Origin: Cardiobacteriaceae bacterium TAE3-ERU3
GTDB taxonomy: Bacteria > Pseudomonadota > Gammaproteobacteria > Cardiobacteriales > Cardiobacteriaceae
Length of the DNA: 64,000 bases
Assembly (NCBI GenBank): GCA_019218315.1
Contig: JAHUUI010000001.1
Coordinates: forward strand, 479,722 to 543,721
Reading direction: 5' to 3'
The notes under the pieces are model-generated. The model did no database searches, was not told where the DNA came from, and worked only from the letters and a program-made list of their open reading frames with translations. How positions within the stretch are numbered: the first letter of the stretch is position 1; each line of letters opens with the position of its first letter. Made by a program: the position numbers and the translations under genes. Below are positions 8,342 to 17,587 of this stretch, one piece after another.

Positions 8342-9454
8342 TCAATGCGGGGCGTTGTGACGGAAGATAATGAGGTAGCGTACGGCGTAAAGAATGAATG
8401 CGGCGCTGATCGCGAGGGTTGGGTAGAGATAGAGCGTGTTCATGCCGGGTTGGATATAGGCAAGAACAGCGCGCGAGATAGCAGCGGCGATAAGCAGCGC
8501 CATGGCGAGGCGGGTATCGGGATAGAAATGTAATTTTTTACCGCTGTGGCGCAATCCGGCAATTGACATGATGGTGATAATCATCAGTAGATACACGGCA
8601 ATAGCGAGGTAATGACGCACAAAGCTGAACCATTGTGGCGCGGCAAGCAGTGCATAGCCAAGTGCGCTATAGCCGAGCGCCATGCTCAAGCTCACCGCAT
8701 AATGGGCGCGGACATAGGCAAAGCGCAGCAGGCGGCGGTGATGCCAGTCGTTGAGGCGTGCAGCGAAACTCATGCCGGCAGCGAGGTACAGCCAGCCCTG
8801 AATATGCTGACTGGCAAACAGGCTGCACAGCGCGGCAATGCTCAAGACAATACACGAGATGTTTTTGTAATAAGGATTGGGCATAAACTGTTCGTCGTCG
8901 CGCTGGCCGTCTTCCAACGCCTGATTGCCGATGACGCGCCCGACACGGAAATTGGCCATGGCGACCGCAACAATCATGATGTCTACACTGCTGTGTAGCC
9001 AGCGGGCCTGATGGGTGAGGGCGTAGCCGATGGCGGTAGCGAGAATCAGGGCGAGGATATAGAGGAAGGCGGATTGTCGCCATGTGTGGGTACGGATAAT
9101 AAGGCGGGCAGCGAGCAGTAGCAGATAGAGCCAGAACAGACAGATAATCACCCCGCTGATATTTGCCCACGGCAAGGTGACGAGCGCGGCTGTCCACAGT
9201 CCGAACAGAGCGAGGGTGTGCGGCATAAAGTTCGGTCGCCAGCTGCACCACGAAGGCAGGGCGGTGAGCAGGAATCCGGCAAAAGCCGCACCGCCGGTAA
9301 GCTGGATAAAGGTAAAGGCGTGCCAGTGCAGGGGGAAATGTCCGGCGTATTGCGGCGCAAAGTTAAGGCTGAACCACGGCAGCAAGGCGACAAGCACCGC
9401 GAGGCAGGTCAGCGGGAAAAAGAGGCGAAACGGGTGTTGCAGGGTTTGACTCAT
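8342..9454 (-). CDS. nnrS: NnrS family haem/copper membrane protein
   Basis: A 370-residue integral membrane protein with about 12 hydrophobic segments. The N-terminus (HPFRLFFPL, then HWHAFTF) matches NnrS, a haem- and copper-containing membrane protein tied to nitric oxide and nitrosative stress responses. Histidines at the start of segments (HWHAF, and LRHSGKKLHF late) are plausible metal or haem ligands. It starts 6 bp after the ABC ATPase gene, so the two are co-transcribed. That pairing suggests the transporter brings in something used in N-oxide or respiratory metabolism (inference). Confidence 0.85.
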   Translation of the reverse strand: MSQTLQHPFRLFFPLTCLAVLVALLPWFSLNFAPQYAGHFPLHWHAFTFIQLTGGAAFAGFLLTALPSWCSWRPNFMPHTLALFGLWTAALVTLPWANISGVIICLFWLYLLLLAARLIIRTHTWRQSAFLYILALILATAIGYALTHQARWLHSSVDIMIVAVAMANFRVGRVIGNQALEDGQRDDEQFMPNPYYKNISCIVLSIAALCSLFASQHIQGWLYLAAGMSFAARLNDWHHRRLLRFAYVRAHYAVSLSMALGYSALGYALLAAPQWFSFVRHYLAIAVYLLMIITIMSIAGLRHSGKKLHFYPDTRLAMALLIAAAISRAVLAYIQPGMNTLYLYPTLAISAAFILYAVRYLIIFRHNAPH

Positions 9455-9460
9455 GATGTT

Positions 9461-10156
9461 TTATTTTGGCGGTTCGATATGGGTGAACAGCGGGCTTTGG
9501 GTTTGCTCGCGTATCCACTCGCTGTCGCGTTCACTATAGGGGCAGTCGAGCTGGATGTGGTGCGCGGTGGTTGCGGGTTTGCCGTCAAGGCGCAGGATTT
9601 CCTTGGCCATGATCACCGCTTCGTCGCGGTCATGCGTGACCATGCACACCGCCATGCCTTGTTGCTCGATGCGGTCACAGATGAGTTGCTGTAACTGCTG
9701 GCGCAGCTGGTGGTCGAGGGCGGAAAAGGGTTCGTCCATCAGTAGTAAATCGGGCTCGGTAATCAGGGCGCGGGCGAGGGCGACGCGCTGGCGCATGCCG
9801 CCGGAAAGTTCGTGCGGGTATTTGTCGTGGTCTTCTTCGTCCAGCCCCAAGAGGGTAAACAGATTGTGTGCCGTAGCTTTGTCTGCATGCGGATTGACCA
9901 GCAGTACGTTTTCCAGCGCGGTACGCCACGGCAACAAGCGCGGTTCTTGAAACAGATAAGCGGTGCGCGTGAAGCGATTGTCGATATTGCCACTGTCTAT
10001 GTCGAGTAATCCGGCGATGGAGCGCAGGATAGTGGTTTTGCCGCAGCCCGATGGGCCTATCAGGCACAGGCAGCCGCCCGCATCAAGGGTAAACGATACG
10101 TCGCAGATGATGGTGGTCATCATGATGTCGATATTGATGTGTTCGACTTTCAGCAT
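9461..10156 (-). CDS. ABC transporter ATP-binding protein (NitT/TauT type)
   Basis: About 231 residues. Walker A GPSGCGKTT, Q-loop FQEPRLLPWRTALENV, signature LSGGMRQRVALARAL, Walker B LLLMDEPFSALD and the switch His in VTHDRDEAV are all present. The Q-loop form (RLLPW) is typical of nitrate/taurine/sulfonate-type importers. I chose the ATG at 10156 (MLKVEHINID); a GTG at 10174 that overlaps the permease stop is possible but lacks a ribosome site. It couples the permease at 10171-10974 to ATP hydrolysis in the cytoplasm. Confidence 0.9.
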   Translation of the reverse strand: MLKVEHINIDIMMTTIICDVSFTLDAGGCLCLIGPSGCGKTTILRSIAGLLDIDSGNIDNRFTRTAYLFQEPRLLPWRTALENVLLVNPHADKATAHNLFTLLGLDEEDHDKYPHELSGGMRQRVALARALITEPDLLLMDEPFSALDHQLRQQLQQLICDRIEQQGMAVCMVTHDRDEAVIMAKEILRLDGKPATTAHHIQLDCPYSERDSEWIREQTQSPLFTHIEPPK

Positions 10157-10166
10157 GATCGCTCGG

Positions 10167-10182
10167 TGTTTCACGTGGAACG
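10167..10182. other. parS-like ParB binding site (site 1)
   Basis: TGTTTCACGTGGAACG, a 16-bp near-palindrome at the permease/ATPase gene junction. It matches the parS consensus TGTTTCACGTGAAACA at 14 of 16 positions. Confidence 0.6.
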
Positions 10183-10974
10183 TTGCGGGATGAGTAGGCG
10201 CTTGAGTGGCTCAAGAACGCCGTATTCTATCAGCATGATGATGGCAATAATGATGACGACATACGCCATCACGTCGGTGGTGTCGAGCATCGAACGCGCA
10301 TTGGCCAGTGCCGAACCAATGCCTTCGTTGCTGCCGAGTAATTCTGCCATAACGGTGATTTTCAGGCCGGTACCGGTGGCGACGATAATTGCGGGGAGCA
10401 ATTGCTGAGTCAGGTGCGGTAAATAAAGATGACGGATTCGCGCGCCAAGTGGCAAGCGGTATACGTCGAGCATTTCGCGCAATGGCGTACTGACGCTCAT
10501 CATACCCATCATGGCGGCAGCAAAAACCATCGGCAAGACGGTGATCGTCACCGTAAACACGGTACTCGCTGAGCCGATACCGAACCAGAACAGAGCGAGA
10601 ACGATCCAGATAATCGGCGGTGTGCCGAGCAGCATGGTGATTAGCGGGCGCAGCATCAGGCTTAAAGTACGACTGCTACCAGCAATCAGTCCGCCACTGA
10701 TGCCGCAGCCAAGCGCGAGCAGGATGCCTGTGCCGCCGCGCAGCATGGTGGTGGCGATGGTTTGCTGCCCGCTGTGTGCACTGATGATGCTTTGCACGCG
10801 CTCAAGTACGTTAACCGGCGACGGCATCAGCATCGCGCCGAGGCGCTCGTGGGCAAATTGCCACAGTGCGAGAAACAGGCACAAGGTTGCCAAAGCAGGA
10901 AAAATGCCCCAACAGTAATCGAGCATACGCCGTGGTAGTGGGGCATGCTGGATTTTGCCACGTTCAAATATCAT
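10171..10974 (-). CDS. ABC transporter permease (NitT/TauT type)
   Basis: A 267-residue inner-membrane protein with six or so segments and the cytoplasmic EAA-type loop for ATPase contact in the second half (TPLREMLDVYRLPLGARIRHLYLP). The N-terminal layout, with PSPVNVLERV after the first segment, is characteristic of SsuC/TauC/nitrate-type permeases. It partners with the downstream ATPase and presumably with the binding protein at 11352-12341, from which it is separated by a repeat-filled 377-bp gap. Confidence 0.88.
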   Translation of the reverse strand: MIFERGKIQHAPLPRRMLDYCWGIFPALATLCLFLALWQFAHERLGAMLMPSPVNVLERVQSIISAHSGQQTIATTMLRGGTGILLALGCGISGGLIAGSSRTLSLMLRPLITMLLGTPPIIWIVLALFWFGIGSASTVFTVTITVLPMVFAAAMMGMMSVSTPLREMLDVYRLPLGARIRHLYLPHLTQQLLPAIIVATGTGLKITVMAELLGSNEGIGSALANARSMLDTTDVMAYVVIIIAIIMLIEYGVLEPLKRLLIPQRST

Positions 10975-11032
10975 GGTTATTAATTATGGTTTGCCTCAAT
11001 TGCCTTTTATAGAACATGCTTTATGCGTCATT

Positions 11033-11076
11033 AAAAGGGACTACTCTGATCAATAAAAGGGACTACTCTGATCAAT
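11033..11076. repeat. Perfect 22-bp tandem duplication
   Basis: Two identical 22-bp units (11033-11054 and 11055-11076), each AAAAGGGACTACTCTGATCA followed by AT. They lie in the 377-bp gap (10975-11351) between the permease and binding-protein genes; the rest of that gap is filled by repeats R2 and R1. Confidence 0.85.
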
Positions 11077-11170
11077 GCTAAAAGCATACGGAGCACAGTG
11101 TAAGTGTAGCGGCGTATGCTTGTTCGGGTGATTAACGACCTTTTAGCCAAAGATCTTTAATCTTCATACT

Positions 11171-11248
11171 GTGTTGTGCTGTCTTGCTGTACTAAAGTAC
11201 TGTCTTCGCCAGCACGCCTTGTATGAAATTTAAAATCGTTCAGCTATA
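11171..11248 (-). repeat. Interspersed repeat R2, best copy
   Basis: About 78 bp. On the minus strand it begins TATAGCTGAACGATTTTAAA, then CATACAAGGCGTGCTGGCG, then GACAGTACTTTAGTACAGC. Partial, diverged relatives are found at 12450, 26703, 55803, 57184 and 61849. It has no coding potential. Confidence 0.6.
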
Positions 11249-11256
11249 GTAGGACT

Positions 11257-11337
11257 CTAGAAAAACGGTTACAGCACATAAAAACAAGGCATTGTTCTTG
11301 TTTTTATTTTTTGGTTACCCTGTGACCGTTTTTCTGG
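11257..11337. repeat. Palindromic repeat R1, copy A
   Basis: An 81-bp imperfect palindrome. Its ends, CTAGAAAAACGGTTACAG and the inverted CCAGAAAAACGGTCACAG, match at 16 of 18 positions; the centre AAAACAAG...CTTGTTTT is also an inverted repeat. It can form a long hairpin. Related copies lie at 19461-19533 and 24511-24592. Confidence 0.7.
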
Positions 11338-11351
11338 AATTAGGCCGTATA

Positions 11352-12341
11352 TCAGCTTGGCATGGTCCAGAACAGTTTCTCATCGGCCATTTTGCCGCCG
11401 GTAATCTTCGGGTTGAGTTGATACAGCACTTCAAAGAACGACAGAATTTCATCGCTGATATCAATCGCAGCTGTATTGCTCAGGTTCGAGTGCGGGATCG
11501 CAGCGGTGAGTACCGGTGCAGGAACTTCCAGTGCTTTGGTCGCTACTTCGGCGGCTTGTTTTGGATCAGCAGCACAAGTGCTGACGGCTTCGTCAAGCGC
11601 GCTGTTCAGCGTACTCAACAGTGCTTGCTGTTCATCATAGAATGCGCTGGTCGCGAGCAGACCAGCTTGCGGGATACGTGCCTCACCGCCCATGTAGCCT
11701 CCCCACAACTCTTGCAGACTCAGGTTACGCACCACATCGACATTCATCGACTTGCCTTTGATTTGTGCCATGCTTACCGCAGGTTCAGGTAGCAGGGCGA
11801 GGTCGGCTTTGCCACTCATGAATAGCAGCAATGCTTCCGGAGGGGTAGCGGTGTACTGAATGTCGATTTTGCTGATGTCGATATTGGCTTTTTTCAGTAG
11901 CGCTTGCAGGACGAGATCGGGCATATCCTGCTTGAATGGCATAACCAACTTTTTACCGACAAGGTCTTCGAGTGAGGTAACACTGTCGTTTTTACCGACG
12001 ATATAGAGCAAGCCAAACGTCATGATATTGAGCAAACCAACGTCTTGCCCCTGATTGCGGAAGTTGGCCGCAACGTAACTCGGTACCATCGTCAGCGGCA
12101 TCGACTTATTGGCAAGACCGGCGCGAAGCTGATCCGGGCTGCGCCAGGTTTGCGCGTGGATGCCGGGATAGGCTTTTTGCAATGCGGCATTTTGTGCAGC
12201 GAGCGCGAGTAACACGGTTGGCGCAACCGGTGGTCCCCACAAAACCGGTGCATTGTCAGCCGCAGCGAGCGACCATTGTGGCAAGGTGGCAAGTGCTGCA
12301 CCAGCAGCCCCGAATTTGGCAAATTGACGGCGATTAAGCAT
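11352..12341 (-). CDS. ABC transporter substrate-binding protein (NitT/TauT type)
   Basis: A 329-residue periplasmic binding protein. The start at 12341 follows AAAGGGAGAAAAGCC and gives MLNRRQFAKFGAAGAALATL, a signal peptide with a twin-arginine-like RRQF and cleavage near SLAAADN. The mature part has the two-lobed architecture of ABC-type nitrate/sulfonate/taurine receptors (TSLEDLVGKKLVMPF; GKADLALLPEPAVS). The ligand is not clear. It is upstream of the permease, ATPase and nnrS genes on the same strand, but the 377-bp gap with hairpin repeats suggests uncoupled or attenuated expression. Confidence 0.82.
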   Translation of the reverse strand: MLNRRQFAKFGAAGAALATLPQWSLAAADNAPVLWGPPVAPTVLLALAAQNAALQKAYPGIHAQTWRSPDQLRAGLANKSMPLTMVPSYVAANFRNQGQDVGLLNIMTFGLLYIVGKNDSVTSLEDLVGKKLVMPFKQDMPDLVLQALLKKANIDISKIDIQYTATPPEALLLFMSGKADLALLPEPAVSMAQIKGKSMNVDVVRNLSLQELWGGYMGGEARIPQAGLLATSAFYDEQQALLSTLNSALDEAVSTCAADPKQAAEVATKALEVPAPVLTAAIPHSNLSNTAAIDISDEILSFFEVLYQLNPKITGGKMADEKLFWTMPS

Positions 12342-12449
12342 GGCTTTTCTCCCTTTATGTAAACCTTCTGGCGTATCTATATGGCTAATTATCTTCGTAT
12401 TCATACAAGATGTGCTCTCTTTACCAGACTTTACCGTAGTAGCGATCTA

Positions 12450-12492
12450 CGTCAGCGCATTTCGTATGGAATGTAAAATCAATCAGCGATAG
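12450..12492 (-). repeat. Degenerate R2-like repeat
   Basis: On the minus strand, ACTATCGCTGATTGATTTTA then CATTCCATACGAAATGCGCTG resembles the R2 end. It sits in the 377-bp gap (12342-12718) between the binding protein and autotransporter genes, which otherwise holds no gene. Confidence 0.35.
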
Positions 12493-12505
12493 TCACGCCA
12501 ACCCT

Positions 12506-12524
12506 CAGTTAGGAATCATTATCA
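12506..12524. promoter_or_regulatory. Weak Fur-box-like sequence upstream of the binding protein gene
   Basis: AATCATTATC (12515-12524) equals the last ten bases of the classic Fur box, but the other half is poor. It is upstream of the gene starting at 12341. Confidence 0.2.
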
Positions 12525-12718
12525 TAAACGAAAATCAATCTTAAAGGCTTGATTAATGTCAATCGTTGCTAACCAAAAGGCCCTAGACTCTCGGGATACC
12601 CCTAAAGCCTAGAGCCTACAAATAGCCAATATCTATAAAATTATGTGACGCACAGGAATATCATAAAATCATCTGGGATCTCGAACCATTATATAGAAAA
12701 TGCCTTTATCTGGCTGTT

Positions 12719-15700
12719 TTACCAGGAGTAACGCAGGCCAATCTGACCACTACCACCACGACGGCTCTTGCCACCAAGTGTGTGGTAATACTGAGCACTT
12801 CCATAGAGAGTAGTATTGTCACTTAATGATACCTGCCCACCAACTCCAGCTTCTAACCAGGTGTCTTTTCCGATTTCTTCGCGAATATCTGTACCACCAA
12901 TTGTTACGGTAGCGGGAGAAAGTAACTCATGCACAACACTGGCTGTCATATACAAGTCTTTACCACTCGCTTTATCTATCAAACCAGCACGTACACCCAA
13001 TCGTGGTCGTAAACTATTACTGCCATATCCATCTATAGAAGATATTTCATCATTAAACGCACCGTACTTAGTCACTTGTGCAGTAAGTTGGGCTTGTGGC
13101 TCAACAAAGTAACCATCACCAAGGTCCTTATGCCAGCCTGCTTCAGCAGAAGCAGCAATACCCCAACCTTTATTTTTGGACTTGCCGCTATAAATATCTT
13201 TATATTGGTTATCCAGATAGTGCACACCACCAATCAAGTCAATATAGCTGCCCTGCTCATCAAAATGAGTGTAATACGCACCAGCAGACAAGATATTTGT
13301 ATCCACATTGCCAGTGAGAATAGGGGTATCAACCTCGGCCCGTTTGCGATCGAAGAAATCTGCATCACTATTGGCATAGCCCAAGTAAATACCAGTATGA
13401 CTGCGATTATTTTGATCGTCACGATTTATACCAAGATCCCAGCCAAATTGGATAAGCTGTGTATCTTGATCAAGATTAAACTGTTTTTTGCCTTCAAGTG
13501 AAAGTGATTCTGCGCGAATACGTCCCCATGCCTGATAATTATGCTCATCTAGCTTATTGATCTGCTGCTCCCCCATACGCTGATGCAAGTGATTACCAAG
13601 CATGCTGGATGTGGCCGCAATATTGGCATACTGTGCCATAACATATCCCGGAACAGCAGGGCGATAAACTTCCGGTACATACGGCTTAGGATCAGGCTTC
13701 AGGTTTGGTTTATGGTCAGGTTTAGGAGTTGGCTTAGGATCAGGCTTCTTGATATCAACAGGCGCACTTGTATCACTCCCTTTTCCACCACTGCTCTTAC
13801 GTCGACTTTGCAGATAAAACCCTTCACCTTTGAGGTGTGCAAGCGTGTTGTACTCATAACTTCCTGCTTGAACAGAGCCATCTAATATAAACGCATCATC
13901 AGATATATTATTACCGCTTGTTGCATTAGCAGTTGAAACCAACTCAATCCCTTTATTAGTCAGATCACCGACACCACCCTTATTAGCAACTTTTACCTTA
14001 GTGATGCCATCAACGTTGCCTTTAAGAACCAGTTTATCTGTCGGGCTAGAATAATCACCAAGTCTAGTGTTAAACAAAACTGTACCACCACCATGATAGT
14101 CGCCATCAATAGTCAGTTCGGTAAATTCATCTTTGCCATCACGACGCAAATTGAGCACGCCATCAGCCTGATCATTGTGCAAATCGCCATTGATGGTAAA
14201 TGATGATTTATCATCAGCATCAATGCTTAGTGTTGCGCCACTACCAATAAATAGACCACCAGCATTACTAGCAACACCTCCTTTGCCTACCTCAAGTTCT
14301 CTTCCTGAGAGGTTGAAGTCACTGTTAAGATTGATACGTTCCCAGTTCTTCAGATTATCACCAGAGAAGGTTGGTGCTGCACTGTAATCGGCAAAGGTAA
14401 GAATATCGAATTCATCATTAACATCAGTATTAATGCCACCGTTAATTTTGCCAATATTGCTTAAATCTGTATCTTTAAATGTTAGATTATCATTGCCGTC
14501 ATTGAGGTCAAACATAGTTTCTTGTACCGAAGAAGCTATTTTTGCTCGACCAATGATGGTATCTGAATGCCCTCCATCATTATATACAGCGGTCTTTGCG
14601 GTAATCTTTGCACCATCATTAATAAGAACTCTAGACATGCCTGTATCGTTTCGATTGGCATCCACTTGAGTAAGAGTATTAATAGCACGGTCATGGGCAC
14701 TAAGTGTACCTGCTATCTCAACGTTCACATCACCATGAGTCGATATAGCTGTAAGTGCATGGCTGTTACTCCCCTCCGCAACAACGCTACCTCCTGTCTG
14801 AATAATACTTGCCATTCCACCAGCTTCTGCAAATAGACCATTACTATAATCATCAGGATTTGGATTGCTACTGATGACCTTTACTGAACCAGCAGCCATA
14901 TTGATACTTGCTTTACCATTCTCACCAAGATGGCTAGCATAGGCACCACTATTTTTATTTCCTATTATAGTAATCGAGAGTGCTGATGCAGTTGCTTCTG
15001 GCTCATTTAAGTTGATAATAGCAGTGCCTTTTGCAGTCGGTTTTACATTTCCAATATTACCCGTTTCATCTCCAAATGCAGCTGCTATGCCATATGATTG
15101 ATCAGCGTTTATAGAAATTGACCCACCAGACATATTAGTTATTGCTTGTTGGTTCACATTCGTCTGAGTACCAGTAAGAAGAGCCAAAGCACCTGATGAT
15201 TTAATTGATTCAATAGAAGAATTATCACGCTCAATAGTTATATTACCTTCTTTGATATTAATGGAAGCATCTCCAACACCATTGTTCATGGCAAACAATG
15301 GGATAGACGTATTAGCATTGTGCAATAATATCTTTCCACCACTCATTAATACCCTAGCATTCCCTTCTTTTCCTGCTCCTCTTAGCAGACTAAATGCGCC
15401 AGAAGTACTACTAACATCACTAAAGGTAACCGTACCATTGCGTATCTCAATACTAGTGTCTCCGCTACCTCGTTGTTGATCTGCAAATAGACCTACTGCT
15501 TCCTTTGAAGGTCCTGTGATCGTAACATTTGGGCTATCAAATATAATTTTGGCATTACCATCTAGATTTATAGAGGCATAAATAGGTGCAACAAAACTGC
15601 CAGATTGGCTGCCTCCTTCAATAGTTGCCGTATCATCAGTGATGATATTGATAATAGATTCGCTATTAGGGCGGCTATTTCGAACCTCCGCCCAAACTGT

Positions 15701-16120
15701 ACCATATCCATTTTTGGTTGTTTTTATGCGCTTAAACCGATTAAGATTCAAAGTCAGACTTCTATCTTGAATATCATTGGAAGATAAGTCGGGATGCAAG
15801 ATAAAACCAGATGTATCAATATCAATGCTGCTATCATCAAGATTAAAAACAACAGAAGGGGCACCTAGCGTCTTGCTAAAACCGCTCGAAGCACTTGCGG
15901 ATGATATACAGGAATAAGTCTCAACACCATTGGTTGAAGTCGGTGTACACTCTATACCCGCATGAGCAGAGGGAGACAATACCGCCGCTATTGCAGCCAA
16001 GGACACTACACTAAATACTTTGATACTGGAACTACGTGTACTGTGGCTTTTACTTAGCTCACTCACTGCAACCCAAGAACCAAGAGCTTCATTCCATACA
16101 GTTTTATAAATGTGATTCAT
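12719..16120 (-). CDS. Type Va autotransporter with extended signal peptide
   Basis: A 1133-residue outer-membrane autotransporter. The start at 16120 (after GGGGAAATTA) gives MNHIYKTVWNEALGSWVAVS, the classic extended signal peptide region, then a hydrophobic core and cleavage near SAHAGIE. The Gly/Asn/Ser-rich passenger (~60-780) has many short strands ending in asparagines and fits a parallel beta-helix. A Pro/Lys linker (KPDPKPTPKPDHKPNLKPDP) precedes VMAQYANIAATSSMLGNHLH, as in pertactin-type proteins. The last ~270 residues form the barrel and end GQIGLRYSW with the expected terminal aromatic. Likely an adhesin or biofilm factor; no serine protease motif was seen. It is flanked by AT-rich gaps and looks monocistronic. 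Confidence 0.92.
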   Translation of the reverse strand: MNHIYKTVWNEALGSWVAVSELSKSHSTRSSSIKVFSVVSLAAIAAVLSPSAHAGIECTPTSTNGVETYSCISSASASSGFSKTLGAPSVVFNLDDSSIDIDTSGFILHPDLSSNDIQDRSLTLNLNRFKRIKTTKNGYGTVWAEVRNSRPNSESIINIITDDTATIEGGSQSGSFVAPIYASINLDGNAKIIFDSPNVTITGPSKEAVGLFADQQRGSGDTSIEIRNGTVTFSDVSSTSGAFSLLRGAGKEGNARVLMSGGKILLHNANTSIPLFAMNNGVGDASINIKEGNITIERDNSSIESIKSSGALALLTGTQTNVNQQAITNMSGGSISINADQSYGIAAAFGDETGNIGNVKPTAKGTAIINLNEPEATASALSITIIGNKNSGAYASHLGENGKASINMAAGSVKVISSNPNPDDYSNGLFAEAGGMASIIQTGGSVVAEGSNSHALTAISTHGDVNVEIAGTLSAHDRAINTLTQVDANRNDTGMSRVLINDGAKITAKTAVYNDGGHSDTIIGRAKIASSVQETMFDLNDGNDNLTFKDTDLSNIGKINGGINTDVNDEFDILTFADYSAAPTFSGDNLKNWERINLNSDFNLSGRELEVGKGGVASNAGGLFIGSGATLSIDADDKSSFTINGDLHNDQADGVLNLRRDGKDEFTELTIDGDYHGGGTVLFNTRLGDYSSPTDKLVLKGNVDGITKVKVANKGGVGDLTNKGIELVSTANATSGNNISDDAFILDGSVQAGSYEYNTLAHLKGEGFYLQSRRKSSGGKGSDTSAPVDIKKPDPKPTPKPDHKPNLKPDPKPYVPEVYRPAVPGYVMAQYANIAATSSMLGNHLHQRMGEQQINKLDEHNYQAWGRIRAESLSLEGKKQFNLDQDTQLIQFGWDLGINRDDQNNRSHTGIYLGYANSDADFFDRKRAEVDTPILTGNVDTNILSAGAYYTHFDEQGSYIDLIGGVHYLDNQYKDIYSGKSKNKGWGIAASAEAGWHKDLGDGYFVEPQAQLTAQVTKYGAFNDEISSIDGYGSNSLRPRLGVRAGLIDKASGKDLYMTASVVHELLSPATVTIGGTDIREEIGKDTWLEAGVGGQVSLSDNTTLYGSAQYYHTLGGKSRRGGSGQIGLRYSW

Positions 16121-16458
16121 TAATTTCCCCAAAAGTTATCTAATGGAAGAAATTTTATTAAAAAAACTTAACATCCGCAAGACTGCCATATAATATTTTT
16201 ATAAAAATCAATATTTTATTTTAAATACTTAGGCCTTTATTGATTTTAGACCTTAACCCAAACCTCATAGCTCATTGATTTTTATAATGATTAAAAAGCA
16301 TTCAGTTGAGGAGGTAATTATATATTGTATTTCTTTATTACTAATTCATATGAAAATATAAGCCATTTACAATGAGCAACATTACTCAATTATCTCATAT
16401 TGCAATATCCACCTACTATCTGTGATAGTAGAATGTTATTTTTTGAAGGTAAAGTGAA
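16121..16458. other. AT-rich intergenic region
   Basis: Divergent spacer between the autotransporter and dipeptidase genes. It is strongly AT-rich and must hold both promoters; I see no gene, and no clear operator. Confidence 0.5.
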
Positions 16459-17430
16459 GTGAAAAAATTCTGGTTTGCTGATGCCCATGCCTGCTTGCCG
16501 CTACGCGGTGAAACCGACATCAACCAACTGCGCCGCCATTACGACAGCGGCGTGCGCTATGTGTCTATCAACGTCGGGATGGATATGAATCCGCTCGATC
16601 AGGTGATGACGACCATTGCTGGATTCCGACGTCAGATTCGCAATACAGATTGGCTCGCGCTGGCCGGGACGCATCAGGACATTCTCGACGCCGCAGCAAA
16701 CAATCAACTCGCGGTCAGCTTCGATCTTGAAGGCTCACTGCCATTACTCGATACACCGGATATGGTCGAGCTTTATCACCAGCTCGGTGTACGCCAGATT
16801 CACCTTGCCTATAACCGCAATAACAGCGTTGCTGGTGGTGCGCACGACGCAGAATACGGCTTAACCAAGCTCGGTGAGCAGATGGTCGATGCCATTCATA
16901 CCAACGGTATTCTGATGGACTTGAGCCATTCGCAAGAACGTACCGCACTCGATATTTGTGCTTATAGCGGTGATCGTCCTGTGCTGTTCAGCCACGCCAA
17001 TCCGCGCGCGCTGGTCAGTCACGGGCGCAACATCACCGATGCAGCGATCAAGGCTTGTGCCGCAACCGGTGGCATCATCGCGCTCAACGGGGTAGGGCGC
17101 TTTATTGCAGATGAATCACTGCAACCGGAATCACTGTTGCCGCATATTGATTATGTTGTGCAGCTGGTCGGCGTTAAGCACACCGCGATTGGGCTGGACT
17201 ATTGCTACGACGATGGCGTCAGTGATCGTCCTGAAGGACTTGATCCCGGCTATTGGTGGCCGAAAGATGCCGGTTATGATCCTGTACATGGTTTGACTGG
17301 TAAATACGTTGCACCGGAAGGATTGCCGCGCATTGCCGAAGGCTTGAGCAAAATGGGCTACAGTGACGCGGATATACAAGCAATCATGCGCGATAATTTG
17401 CTCGATCTCATTAAGCGAGTTTGGCATTAA
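16459..17430 (+). CDS. Membrane dipeptidase, peptidase family M19
   Basis: A 323-residue protein of the renal-dipeptidase (M19) family, TIM-barrel zinc enzymes that cleave dipeptides. Visible ligands are His10 (in FADAHACLPL), Glu91 (SFDLEGS), His157 (MDLSHSQ) and His179 (LFSHANPR). The usual Asp of the first HxD motif is Cys12 here, which may mark a subfamily or changed metal use. The start is a GTG at 16459 after GAAGGT. There is no signal peptide, so it is probably cytoplasmic. Confidence 0.85.
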   Translation: MKKFWFADAHACLPLRGETDINQLRRHYDSGVRYVSINVGMDMNPLDQVMTTIAGFRRQIRNTDWLALAGTHQDILDAAANNQLAVSFDLEGSLPLLDTPDMVELYHQLGVRQIHLAYNRNNSVAGGAHDAEYGLTKLGEQMVDAIHTNGILMDLSHSQERTALDICAYSGDRPVLFSHANPRALVSHGRNITDAAIKACAATGGIIALNGVGRFIADESLQPESLLPHIDYVVQLVGVKHTAIGLDYCYDDGVSDRPEGLDPGYWWPKDAGYDPVHGLTGKYVAPEGLPRIAEGLSKMGYSDADIQAIMRDNLLDLIKRVWH

Positions 17431-17587
17431 TGTTACATTAAATAGGAAGTGCTCGGAATGGTGGTTATAGCCAAGAAAATATCGCCAGAATGAAGCCGCT
17501 CCTCTCGGCTTGCGTCAGCAAAATGAAATTTTCAGTAATTCATAAAGTGCTTACACGACATAAATCCATTTAATCAGTTGCGTAACT

